From Salinarimonas sp. (GTDB lineage Bacteria; Pseudomonadota; Alphaproteobacteria; Rhizobiales; Beijerinckiaceae), in assembly GCA_020832565.1 (NCBI GenBank), contig JAFIEI010000038.1:1-37523 (forward strand): DNA of 37,523 nucleotides, in the 5' to 3' direction. How positions within the stretch are numbered: position 1 is the first letter of the stretch; each line of letters starts with the position of its first letter. A program made the translations under genes and the position numbers. This document shows, piece after piece, positions 15,246 through 23,238 of the stretch. Under the pieces are notes generated by a model, which did no database searches, was not told the DNA's origin, and was given only the letters and a program-made list of their open reading frames with translations.

Positions 15246-15740
15246 ATGAACACGACGCCGTTGCAGCCACCGCCGGGTTTTGCGCGACCGGACCGGGTCA
15301 TGTTCCAGGGGCAGCATGCTCCAGTGGTCTATGCGGGTTTCTGGATCAGGTTCTTTGCCTATCTGGTGGATTATTTCGTGCTTTGGTTGTTTTCATTCGT
15401 CGGCATCCTGATCATCACGATCGGTACGGGAGCGGGCGGTAACGACGTTTTCGGCAGTGTCGCTTTCCTCGCCCTGATCCTCGTCAGCCTGCTCTATTTC
15501 CCGCTTTTCAATGCCTCTGCCTGGCAGGCCACGCCGGGAAAGCGCCTTCTCGGTATTCATCTGATGCGCGTCGATGGGCAGGATATTTCGTTCCTGCGCG
15601 CGATCGGGCGCCATCTATCGGAGATTCTCTCGGCTCTCATCTTCATGATCGGCTACCTCATGGTCGGCCTGACCCGTGAGAAGACGGGATTGCACGATCT
15701 GATTGCCGGAACCCGGGTCGTTTATGGCCGCAAGGGTTGA
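15246..15740 (+). CDS. RDD family integral membrane protein
   Basis: A 164-residue inner-membrane protein. Seen: the RDD domain with AGFWIRFFAYLVDYFVLW (the R and D residues of the family name), a second hydrophobic helix (VAFLALILVSLLYFPLF), the ATPGKRLLGIHLMRVDG stretch, and a third helix (SEILSALIFMIGYLMVGL) ending in TGLHDLIAGTRVV, the usual family ending. RDD proteins are small membrane proteins, some linked to ion or sodium transport, but most have no defined role. GAGGGG lies before the ATG. The next membrane-protein gene starts 31 bp later, so co-transcription is likely. Confidence 0.9.
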   Translation: MNTTPLQPPPGFARPDRVMFQGQHAPVVYAGFWIRFFAYLVDYFVLWLFSFVGILIITIGTGAGGNDVFGSVAFLALILVSLLYFPLFNASAWQATPGKRLLGIHLMRVDGQDISFLRAIGRHLSEILSALIFMIGYLMVGLTREKTGLHDLIAGTRVVYGRKG

Positions 15741-15771
15741 TGGTTCGGCATTCGGCGTTGAGGAGCAAGTC

Positions 15772-16416
15772 ATGACGACGACACCCCCCGATGACCCCGC
15801 GCGCATCCCGGCGCCCGGCGTTGATCCCGAGGTCGACCGCAAGCTGCCCGCAACAACGCCGGAGAAGCCGCCGCATCCTTTGGATGGGCAATGGTATCTG
15901 CACCTCGACGGCCAGAGTTGGGGGCCCTATGACGGGCACGCCCTCAAGGGCTATCTGGCGGAGGGGCGGATCGGCCCCGATACGAGCGTCGCCCGTGTCG
16001 GATCGCAGGACTGGACGCGCCTGTCCGATGACCGCGTGTTGCGCGATCTCCTGCGCGCGCATCAGGCGATTCCGGGCGTTCCGCCTGTCCCGACCGGGAC
16101 CGTTTCCACCGGCAATGGCGGCACGATCGTGCAGATCCACCAGCACGCGCCGCCGCCCATCGCGCATTATGCTGCAGCAGCCGGTGACATCGGACCCAAG
16201 AGCCCGGGTCTCGCCCTGTTCCTTTCCTTCCTCTTCGCTGGACTCGGTCAGATCTACAATGGCGAGATCGCGAAGGGCATCGTCATGCTGGTCCTGACCA
16301 TCCTGCTCTGGCTGGTTCTCCTGGGCTGGATCATCTGGATCTGGAGCATGATCGATGCCTATGGCGGAGCAAAACGGCTCAACATCGCCGCCAACGCGAA
16401 TTTGTGGCGACAATGA
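15772..16416 (+). CDS. GYF_2 and TM2 domain membrane protein
   Basis: A 214-residue protein. Seen: a proline-rich N-terminus, a GYF_2 domain at about residues 39-86 (GQWYLHLDGQSWGPYD, then VGSQDWTRLSD), a Gly/Pro/His linker, and a TM2 domain at about 142-197 (PKSPGLALFLSFLFAGLGQI, YNGEIAKG, then a tryptophan-rich second membrane helix ending in WSMIDAY). GYF_2 domains bind proline-rich peptides, so this could be a membrane-tethered adaptor; that is inference. The start at 15772 follows GAGGAG. The next gene overlaps its stop by 4 bp (ATGA), indicating translational coupling. Confidence 0.87.
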   Translation: MTTTPPDDPARIPAPGVDPEVDRKLPATTPEKPPHPLDGQWYLHLDGQSWGPYDGHALKGYLAEGRIGPDTSVARVGSQDWTRLSDDRVLRDLLRAHQAIPGVPPVPTGTVSTGNGGTIVQIHQHAPPPIAHYAAAAGDIGPKSPGLALFLSFLFAGLGQIYNGEIAKGIVMLVLTILLWLVLLGWIIWIWSMIDAYGGAKRLNIAANANLWRQ

Positions 16417-16958
16417 TCCGGGCCGTCGAAGCTGCGGATCGGGCGCGGCTCCCAGCCCGCCCGCCTCCGCCACCTGAGCGCCATTGCGCATCCTGTGGCG
16501 CCCCGGCACCGGCGCGCGCCGTGATCTGCCCGGCCTGCGGGGTGATTCTCGCCGTCGAGGATACCGATGCACGTCTACGCCGGGCCTCCGCGCGCCTGAA
16601 TTCGCGTATCCGCGAAGCGGTAATGCGCTTACTGCGCAAGCGGTACGCGGCTTTGTGGATGATGGCATTACTGCCTTTCGCTTTCGCCCCCGCCATTGCC
16701 GCGCTCGTCTATTGCAGCTGGCGGGTGCTGCGGCCTGTGCCTGATGAAGTTGCCGGGACGCTGGCGCAATATGCGGTGATCGGCTCGGTCGCGCTCGTTA
16801 ACCTGTTGCTGAGCTATCATTTCGGCATGGAGGCCTTGCTGCTGCTCGCAGGCTGGGCCGGCGCGCTCAGCGGAGCGGTCGAATCCTTCCTGCGCAATCT
16901 GCTTCCTTCGGCCCCTTTCCAGCCCGGGGAGCCGCCGGGACGCATCCGCCCGGCCTGA
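16413..16958 (+). CDS. Zinc-ribbon membrane protein, function unknown
   Basis: A 181-residue protein with no family I recognise in full. Seen: a proline-rich N-terminus, a four-cysteine zinc ribbon (Cys25, Cys28, Cys39, Cys42, pattern CxxC-x10-CxxC), a basic arginine-rich helix (about 54-78), and two or more hydrophobic helices (about 81-103 and 116-152). The topology would put the ribbon in the cytoplasm. It starts within the stop of the GYF_2-TM2 gene by a 4-bp ATGA overlap, so the two proteins are probably made together and may work as a pair. I can suggest no enzymatic role. Confidence 0.75.
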   Translation: MIRAVEAADRARLPARPPPPPERHCASCGAPAPARAVICPACGVILAVEDTDARLRRASARLNSRIREAVMRLLRKRYAALWMMALLPFAFAPAIAALVYCSWRVLRPVPDEVAGTLAQYAVIGSVALVNLLLSYHFGMEALLLLAGWAGALSGAVESFLRNLLPSAPFQPGEPPGRIRPA

Positions 16959-17052
16959 GCCGTCCCGAAGCTGTGGAGGGCGCGCCGTGCGGCCTCCTCA
17001 CCGGCGGCACGTGTGTTATCACCGGGGCCGGTGCAGTGCGGCGGGAGCGGGC

Positions 17053-18579
17053 ATGACGGTCGGTGTGGATATGGGGGTGACGGGGCCGGGCGAGAGCCGG
17101 GCCATGTTGGATCTGGAGGAGCTTCTGGCCACGCGTCTGCTGGTGCAGGGCAATTCCGGCTCGGGCAAGTCGCACCTTTTGCGCCGGCTGCTCGAACAGA
17201 GCGCGCCCTGGGTGCAGCAGGCGGTGATCGATCCGGAGGGCGACTTCGTCACGCTGGCCGAGCGATTCGGCCATATCGTCGTCGATGCCGAACGCGGGGA
17301 GGGCGATCTGCAACGCATCGCCGCGCGGGTGCGCCAGCACCGGGTTTCCGTCGTGCTCAATCTGGAAGGGCTCGAGGCCGAACAGCAGATGCGTGCGGCG
17401 GCGGCCTTTCTCGGTGGCCTGTTCGATGCCGAGCGCGACCACTGGTATCCGATGCTCGTGGTCGTCGACGAAGCGCAGCTCTTCGCCCCGACCGCCGCCG
17501 GCGAGGTTTCCGACGATGCGCGCAAGGTTTCGCTCGGGGCGATGACCAACCTGATGTGTCGCGGGCGCAAGCGCGGGCTCGCCGGCGTGATCGCCACGCA
17601 GCGCTTGGCCAAGCTCGCCAAGAATGTCGCGGCAGAGGCCTCCAACTTCCTGATGGGGCGCACCTTTCTCGATATCGACATGATGCGCGCCGCCGATCTG
17701 CTCGGCATGGAACGCCGGCAGGCCGAAGCCTTCCGCGATCTCGCACGCGGCCATTTCATCGCCCTCGGTCCCGCCCTGTCGCGCCGCCCGACTCCGATTC
17801 GCATCGGCGACGTGGAAACGCAGGCGCGTTCGACCTCGCCCAAGCTGATGCCGCTGCCCGAGCAGCCTCTCGAAGAAGCGCGGGATCTGATCTTCGCGCC
17901 GCCCTCCGCCGAAGAGCGCGAGCAGGAGCGCGAGCAGATCCAGCGCCGCCCCGCGCCGGCGCCGATGCCCTCGACAAATGACCTCCTCGCCCGCGTCGTG
18001 CGCGAACGCCCGGCCTTGGTGGCGGCGGACGAGCCGGAGGCGGATCCGCAGGCGCGCGAGGCGGCGCTGAATGCGGTGATGGGCGAGATCCTCGCCGATG
18101 CCGACGCGTCGTTCCGCTCGCATGCGGTGTTGTATCAGGATTTTCTGGTGCGCTGCCGGATCAGGCGCGTACCCGGTGGTCCGCCCGATCTCGCGGAATT
18201 CCGCCGCCGCCTCACCGTGGCGCGCGCGGGCGTCGATGCGCAAACCGCCGAGAATCCGCAATGGGACGAGGCCCTTCGCTGCGCCGAGGGCCTGCCCGAG
18301 GATATCCAGGGCGTCTACCTGCTTTTCGCCCGCGCCGCGCTCAAGGGCGCGCCATGCCCGCCCGACGGCGAGATCGCCCGCATCTGCGGCAGCCGCTCGC
18401 CGGGGCGCGCGCGCCGTCTGGTGCAATATATGGAAAGCCGCGGCTACATCGTCTGCCGCAACGATTTACGCGGCGCCCGCATCGTCGCGCTCCCCGATCT
18501 CGGCTGGGAGACGCGCGCGGGCGATGCCAATGCCGAGGCGACGCCGGAGCCTTTGGCGCGGGTGGCAGATGGCGGGTGA
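17053..18579 (+). CDS. HerA-like ATPase (DUF87 family)
   Basis: A 508-residue ATPase of the HerA/FtsK superfamily. Seen: a Walker A motif GNSGSGKS (residues 33-40), a Walker B block MLVVVDEAQLF near 137-147, a following segment LMCRGRKRGLAGVIATQRL that carries the sensor and arginine-finger region, and DIDMMRAADLLGM. The C-terminal half has a charged linker (about 275-320) and a terminal block, EIARICGSRSPGRARRLVQY then MESRGYIVCRNDL, that looks like a winged-helix DNA-binding domain. HerA proteins normally pair with a NurA nuclease in end resection; none is nearby. Bacterial homologues of this type are common in Hyphomicrobiales with no known role. GGGAG precedes the ATG. Confidence 0.83.
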   Translation: MTVGVDMGVTGPGESRAMLDLEELLATRLLVQGNSGSGKSHLLRRLLEQSAPWVQQAVIDPEGDFVTLAERFGHIVVDAERGEGDLQRIAARVRQHRVSVVLNLEGLEAEQQMRAAAAFLGGLFDAERDHWYPMLVVVDEAQLFAPTAAGEVSDDARKVSLGAMTNLMCRGRKRGLAGVIATQRLAKLAKNVAAEASNFLMGRTFLDIDMMRAADLLGMERRQAEAFRDLARGHFIALGPALSRRPTPIRIGDVETQARSTSPKLMPLPEQPLEEARDLIFAPPSAEEREQEREQIQRRPAPAPMPSTNDLLARVVRERPALVAADEPEADPQAREAALNAVMGEILADADASFRSHAVLYQDFLVRCRIRRVPGGPPDLAEFRRRLTVARAGVDAQTAENPQWDEALRCAEGLPEDIQGVYLLFARAALKGAPCPPDGEIARICGSRSPGRARRLVQYMESRGYIVCRNDLRGARIVALPDLGWETRAGDANAEATPEPLARVADGG

Positions 18580-18585
18580 AAGGGC

Positions 18586-19272
18586 TTACGCCGGGGCGGA
18601 GAAGGCCCACACCGCACTGCGCTTGATCTCCGCATCCTCCAGGTCGCGCGTCGTGGGGACGCTGTATTCTGCGAGTTGTATGAGGTTTTTCGGCAGATAG
18701 GCGCGAGAGGGATCGCCGATCAGCACTGTCGCGCCGGCGCCATGCAGAGCCTCCAGCCAGGCGATGACGCGGGCGGCGATATCGCGGTCGTAGCAGATGT
18801 CGCCGGCGAGCACGACGTCCCAGCCCTCCCGCGTATCGATCAGATCCGTCCCGCGCGGTTTGAGGGTCACACCGTTTGCGGCGGCGTTGAGCGGCATCGC
18901 GGCCAGAGCGAACGGGTCGATATCCGCCGCTTCGACCCGCGCCGCGCCTGCCTTTGCGGCGGCGATACCGACGAGCCCCGAGCCGGCGGCGAAATCGAGC
19001 ACCCGCTTGCCGCGCACGATTCCCGGATTGTCGAGGATGTAGCGCGCCAGCGCCTGACCGCCCGCCCAGGCAAAGGCCCAGAAGGGCGGCGGCAGGCCGA
19101 GTTCGCCGAGTTCTTCCTCGGTTTTCTGCCACAGCACCGTCGCTTCATCCGCGACATGGAGGCAAATCTCCGGGGTGTGCGGGACCGGGAGCAGCCGGGT
19201 ATGGGCGCGGATGAAATCTTCGCGTGCGCCGGGATCGATGATCACCGTGGCCGGCGGGGGCGGCGTTGTCAT
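18586..19272 (-). CDS. Class I SAM-dependent methyltransferase (METTL20-like)
   Basis: A 228-residue methyltransferase resembling ETFB lysine methyltransferase (METTL20, with a studied Agrobacterium homologue), which methylates lysines of the electron-transfer flavoprotein beta subunit. Seen: the family block [19 protein letters not shown] before motif I, the SAM-binding [12 protein letters not shown] (residues 91-102), the acidic AADIDPFAL, and the post-II motif [10 protein letters not shown], where this family usually has a D-x-x-Y form. The ATG overlaps the xseA stop by 4 bp (ATGA), so it is translated from the xseA message. A similar nickel-box or ribosomal-protein methyltransferase is the alternative. 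Confidence 0.82.
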   Translation of the reverse strand: MTTPPPPATVIIDPGAREDFIRAHTRLLPVPHTPEICLHVADEATVLWQKTEEELGELGLPPPFWAFAWAGGQALARYILDNPGIVRGKRVLDFAAGSGLVGIAAAKAGAARVEAADIDPFALAAMPLNAAANGVTLKPRGTDLIDTREGWDVVLAGDICYDRDIAARVIAWLEALHGAGATVLIGDPSRAYLPKNLIQLAEYSVPTTRDLEDAEIKRSAVWAFSAPA

Positions 19273-20837
19273 AGGTCGAACAACGAGCGCTGGCCGGGTG
19301 CGGATTTGCGCGCGGCGGATTTCGCCGTGGGGGATTTCGCTGCGGGGGATTTTGTGGCCGTCGGCTTCGATGCGCCCGCCTTGCGAGTCGCTGGCGCCTC
19401 GCCGCCCGAACCAGCACCATCTCCGTCCGTGATCTGCGCCGCGCGTTTCGCGTCATGAAAGGTCAGCGTCACGGGATCGCCCGCATGCAGCGTTGCGCCC
19501 TCGCGCACCAGCGCGCCATCGCCATCCGTCACCAGCACGAAGCCGCGCTTGAGCGTCGCCTTATGGCTGTAACTGTTCAACAGCGCGACGCGGCTGTCGA
19601 GCAGCGCCCTGCGCTCGCGCAGGCCCGCCGCGTGGAGATAGTGCAGCCGCGCGCCGAGATCGTCGAGACGCGGGCGCAGCCGCGTCGTCAGGGCCGAGAG
19701 CGCCTGGCGCGGGCGCTCGCCGATCGCATCGAGCGCGACGCGGGCGCGGGCTGCAGCGAGGCGCGGCGAGGCGCGCTCGAGGCGCTGCCCGGCCTGCGTG
19801 AAACGTCGCTCCAGCCCCCGCGCGTTCGCCCGCAAAGCCGCCGGCATCCGCGCGGCGGCAAGATCGAGGCGCTGGCGCTTGGTGGAGAGGATTTCGTCCG
19901 GTGTCGGCAGGGCCCGCGCCGCCGAGCGCAGATCGGCGCGCAGCCGCTCCAGCCGGCGCAGCATCGCATCCTCGTGGCGATGGGAGAGGTCATGCACGGT
20001 GGCGAGCAGGTCGAGCCGCACCGGCACCACCATTTCCGCCGCGCCCGTCGGCGTCGGCGCGCGCCGGTCGGCGACGAGGTCGATCAGCGTCCAGTCGGTC
20101 TCGTGACCGACGGCGGAAATGACGGGGATGGCGCTCTCGGCCACCGCATGCACCAGATCTTCGTCGTTGAAGCCCCACAGATCCTCGATTGAACCGCCGC
20201 CGCGCGCCACGATGATCACATCGGGGCGCGGGATGGCGCCGCCGGGTTCGAGCGCGTTGAAGCCGCGCACCCCGGCTGCGACTTCCTCGCCGCTGGTCTC
20301 GCCCTGCACGCGCACCGGCCAGACGAGGACATGGCGGGGAAAGCGATCCTGCAGGCGATGCAGGATGTCGCGGATTACCGCCCCGGTTGGCGAGGTGACC
20401 ACGCCGATGACGCGCGGCAGATAGGGCAGGGGACGCTTGCGGGCCTCGGCGAAGAGGCCCTGCGCTTCGAGCTTGCGCCGGCGCTCGTCGAGCAGCGCCA
20501 TCAGCGCGCCGACGCCCGCCGGCTCGATCGTGTCGATGATGATCTGGTAGCTGGACTTGCCGGCGAATGTCGTGATCCGTCCCGTCGCGACGACTTCCAG
20601 ACCTTCCTGCGGCTTGATGCGCAGGCGACCATAGACACCGCGCCAGATCACCGCGTCGATGCGTGCGTTCTGGTCCTTGAGCGAGAAATAGCAATGGCCC
20701 GATGAATGCGGCCCGCGAAAACCGGAGATCTCGCCGCGCAGGCGCACATGGCCGAACGCATCCTCGATGGTGCGCTTGAGCGCGCCGGAGAGTTCGGAGA
20801 CGGTGAATTCGGCGGCATTGGAGGCGGGCTGGTTCAT
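19269..20837 (-). CDS. xseA: Exodeoxyribonuclease VII large subunit
   Basis: A 522-residue large subunit of the exonuclease that degrades single-stranded DNA from both ends. Seen: an N-terminal OB-fold ([25 protein letters not shown] in two pieces) and the nuclease core with [47 protein letters not shown] and [18 protein letters not shown], then a long helical region typical of XseA. The last 45 residues are low-complexity, with Lys-Ser-Pro-Ala repeats, and end in QRSLFDL, which matches the beta-clamp-binding pattern. The small subunit xseB is not adjacent in this window. It is followed with 4-bp overlap by a methyltransferase gene. Confidence 0.96.
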   Translation of the reverse strand: MNQPASNAAEFTVSELSGALKRTIEDAFGHVRLRGEISGFRGPHSSGHCYFSLKDQNARIDAVIWRGVYGRLRIKPQEGLEVVATGRITTFAGKSSYQIIIDTIEPAGVGALMALLDERRRKLEAQGLFAEARKRPLPYLPRVIGVVTSPTGAVIRDILHRLQDRFPRHVLVWPVRVQGETSGEEVAAGVRGFNALEPGGAIPRPDVIIVARGGGSIEDLWGFNDEDLVHAVAESAIPVISAVGHETDWTLIDLVADRRAPTPTGAAEMVVPVRLDLLATVHDLSHRHEDAMLRRLERLRADLRSAARALPTPDEILSTKRQRLDLAAARMPAALRANARGLERRFTQAGQRLERASPRLAAARARVALDAIGERPRQALSALTTRLRPRLDDLGARLHYLHAAGLRERRALLDSRVALLNSYSHKATLKRGFVLVTDGDGALVREGATLHAGDPVTLTFHDAKRAAQITDGDGAGSGGEAPATRKAGASKPTATKSPAAKSPTAKSAARKSAPGQRSLFDL

Positions 20838-20999
20838 GGCTGATGTTGTAGCGCAGATTCGGCCCCACGTGAAAACCCCGATCGTGGTGCCACGCGTCCC
20901 GGTATTGCTTGCTCACCCCCTTCCGTTGGGGCAAGCTCAAAAGGTCAGACAAGGTGCGAAGGTGCCGTCTGATCGGGGGGGCGCAACAGGGAGGGCGCC

Positions 21000-21221
21000 A
21001 TGCCGTTGTTTCGGGTACGATTTCTCAAGCGGGTCTGCGATGCGACCGGCCATGAGACGATGATTTGTCAACGTTCATTCGAGGTCCAAGCCGAAGCCGA
21101 GGATCAGGCATTCGACAAGGCCGAGAAGCTGTTCAGCGCGGCGGAACGCGCCACAAACTGGCGGCTGCGTGCCGACAGCGTGGAAACGGAGACGCTGGAG
21201 GCTGCGGCGGATCGCCGCTAG
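21000..21221 (+). CDS. Small conserved hypothetical protein
   Basis: A 73-residue protein I do not recognise by family. Seen: a two-stranded start (PLFRVRFLKRVCDATGHE, then MICQRSFEVQAEAEDQAFD), a helix rich in Ala/Glu/Lys (DKAEKLFSAAERATNW), and a final strand with charged tail (RLRADSVETETL). The layout, strand-strand-helix-strand, is compact and globular. There is no signal or membrane segment. GGGAGG sits well before the ATG at 21000, which argues for real translation. It is divergent from xseA across 162 bp and convergent with the P1 peptidase gene. Confidence 0.68.
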   Translation: MPLFRVRFLKRVCDATGHETMICQRSFEVQAEAEDQAFDKAEKLFSAAERATNWRLRADSVETETLEAAADRR

Positions 21222-21274
21222 CGAGCCTTGCTTGTGTCGTCGCAAGGATTGGTGCGGGTTTGGCCAGCGCTTTC

Positions 21275-22318
21275 TCAGCGTCCGCCGGGGAATTTGTCAC
21301 GCCATGCCGGCAAGGCGCCGGGGAAGGGCAGGGCCGTCGCCTCGTAGATGCCGCGTGCGATCGCCCGTGCCAGAACATTGGCGGCCATCGCGCCGATCTC
21401 GGTGAGGTCCTGTACGGGATCGCCCAGGGGCCGCTTGCCGGTTGCAGCAGCGAAAATCGTGTCGCCGTCGAAGGGCGCATGCGTCAGATCGAGCGCGCGG
21501 GCGAGACCGTCATTCGCGGCGATAGCGACGCGGGTGGCCTGCGCCTTGGTCAGCGCGGCATCGGTGGCGATGATGGCGATGGTGGTGCCCGGCTGCGGGC
21601 CGCCCTTCCAGTGCAGCCGATGGCGCCCGCCCGGCGATGTCGCGGGCCAGCCGAGCCCGCCGAACTCGTTGCCGATCTCGTATCCGCCCGCCCAGAAATG
21701 CGGCCCGCCCTCAATCACCGTCGAGCCGACCGCGTTGACCACGGCCAGCGCCGCGACCGTATGGCCGCTCGCGAGCCGCGCCGAGGCTGAACCGGTCCCG
21801 CCCTTCAGATCGACGGTCGTCGCCCCGTATCCCGCGCCCGCGGAGCCGAGCGCCGGCAGCGTCGCGCCGGCCCTGCTCGCGGCTTCGTAGGCGAGTTCGC
21901 GATAGGGCGGGTAGCGGCCCCAATCCTTGTCGCCGCCGTTGAGAAGATCGAAGCAGATCGCCTGCGGCACGATCGGGATCAACGCGGCTCCAAGCCGAAA
22001 GCCGATGCCTTTCTCGCGCAGAAATGCCTGTACTCCGGAGGCCGCGTCGAGCCCGTACCCGGAGCCGCCGGAGAGAACGAGCGCATTGACGCCCTCGACG
22101 GTCGAATCCGGCGCCAGAGCCGCAAGGTCGCGCCCCGCCGAGGCCCCGCCGAGAACCGAGACGCCGACGGTGGCGGGGTCGTCGAAGAGCACCACGCTCA
22201 CCCCGGAAGCCAGCGCCGCGTCATGCGCCTGGCCGATGCGCAGCCCGGCGATGTCGGCGATGGCGTTGGTCGCGCCGGTCATGCCGGCTGGCGGGTGGGT
22301 CTGGTCTACATGCGTCAT
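21275..22318 (-). CDS. P1 family peptidase (DmpA/NylC type)
   Basis: A 347-residue N-terminal-nucleophile hydrolase of the P1 family, which includes D-aminopeptidase DmpA, beta-aminopeptidases and the nylon-oligomer hydrolase NylC. These precursors cut themselves to expose a Ser or Thr nucleophile. Seen: LSGGSGYGLDAASG, GAGYGATTVDLKGG, VNAVGS (Asn195), and GTTIAIIATDAALT, where Thr245 after Gly244 is the likely nucleophile; ATDAALTK is the conserved block after it. The FDGDTIFAAATG stretch is also typical. The ATG at 22318 is used; a TTG 30 bp further upstream is less likely. No leader peptide is visible. The natural substrate is unknown. Confidence 0.85.
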   Translation of the reverse strand: MTHVDQTHPPAGMTGATNAIADIAGLRIGQAHDAALASGVSVVLFDDPATVGVSVLGGASAGRDLAALAPDSTVEGVNALVLSGGSGYGLDAASGVQAFLREKGIGFRLGAALIPIVPQAICFDLLNGGDKDWGRYPPYRELAYEAASRAGATLPALGSAGAGYGATTVDLKGGTGSASARLASGHTVAALAVVNAVGSTVIEGGPHFWAGGYEIGNEFGGLGWPATSPGGRHRLHWKGGPQPGTTIAIIATDAALTKAQATRVAIAANDGLARALDLTHAPFDGDTIFAAATGKRPLGDPVQDLTEIGAMAANVLARAIARGIYEATALPFPGALPAWRDKFPGGR

Positions 22319-22448
22319 CGTGCTGCGGCCATGTTTGATCTGCGCCAATGGATTATTGACGCATACAGGCTATCACGCAGCATCACGAGGCCGCGAGAGC
22401 ATGTCGCAGTGGCTTTTCGCGCGCGCTTTTGAGGGCTAGAAGCGAGAC

Positions 22449-23177
22449 ATGATGGAAATTTCGATACTGGCCGCCCTCGCCGGCGGATTGATCAGCTTCC
22501 TGTCGCCCTGCGTGCTGCCGCTGGTGCCGCCATACATGACCTATCTGGCGGGGGCCTCGCTGGATCAGATCGAGGATTCCGACGATCCCGCCCTGCGCAA
22601 ACGGGCGATCACCACCGCGATCGTCTTCGTCCTGGGCTTTACCACCGTGTTCACGCTGCTGGGCGCGACGGCCTCGGCGCTGGGCCAGCTGGTGCGCCAG
22701 TACATGGATGTGTTCGGCATCATCGCCGGAGTGATCATCATCCTGATGGGATTGCACTTTCTCGGCCTCTTCCGCATCGCCATGCTCTACCGCGAGGCGC
22801 GCTTCCAGGCGGGTTCGAATGTCAGCCTCTGGGGCGCCTATGTGATGGGGCTCGCCTTCGCATTCGGGTGGACGCCCTGCATCGGCCCGATCCTCGCCGC
22901 GATTCTCGCCGTGGCCGGGACGGAGCAGAGCGTGGCGCGCGGTGCCTTCCTGCTGATGGTCTATTCCGCCGGGATGGGCATACCCTTCATCCTCGCGGCA
23001 TTCGCGATGAAGCCTTTCGTCAATTTCCTCAAGCGGATGAAGAGCCGCTTCGGCATGGTCGAGAAGGCCATGGGCGGCCTTCTCGTGCTCACCGGCATCG
23101 CCTTCATGACGGGCGGAATCGAGATGATGGCCTTCTGGATGCTGGAAACCTTCCCCGTGCTCGGTCGGCTGGGCTGA
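22449..23177 (+). CDS. ccdA: Cytochrome c biogenesis protein CcdA
   Basis: A 242-residue inner-membrane protein with six predicted helices that carries reducing equivalents from cytoplasmic thioredoxin to the periplasm for haem attachment to cytochrome c. Seen: the two redox cysteines in SPCVLPL (Cys21) and TPCIGP (Cys144), each at the start of a hydrophobic helix, plus the GFTTVFTLLGA segment. Size and spacing match CcdA rather than the larger DsbD. A second ATG directly follows the first, so the exact start is 22449 or 22452. It leads a redox block with regB-regA downstream. Confidence 0.93.
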   Translation: MMEISILAALAGGLISFLSPCVLPLVPPYMTYLAGASLDQIEDSDDPALRKRAITTAIVFVLGFTTVFTLLGATASALGQLVRQYMDVFGIIAGVIIILMGLHFLGLFRIAMLYREARFQAGSNVSLWGAYVMGLAFAFGWTPCIGPILAAILAVAGTEQSVARGAFLLMVYSAGMGIPFILAAFAMKPFVNFLKRMKSRFGMVEKAMGGLLVLTGIAFMTGGIEMMAFWMLETFPVLGRLG

Positions 23178-23238
23178 GCAGGCACTGATTTTCGCGCGCA
23201 GCCATCCCCTTGCCGGGCGCATGCGCTAGATTGCGCTG

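Noticed and set aside
16867-18426. 519-codon minus-strand open frame opposite the HerA-like gene
   Set aside because: No resemblance to any family, while the plus strand has Walker A and B motifs.
20914-20937. Imperfect inverted repeat GCTTG/CAAGC with CCCC/GGGG inside, between xseA and the small gene
   Set aside because: A four-base bulge and short arms make it no better than chance in GC-rich DNA.
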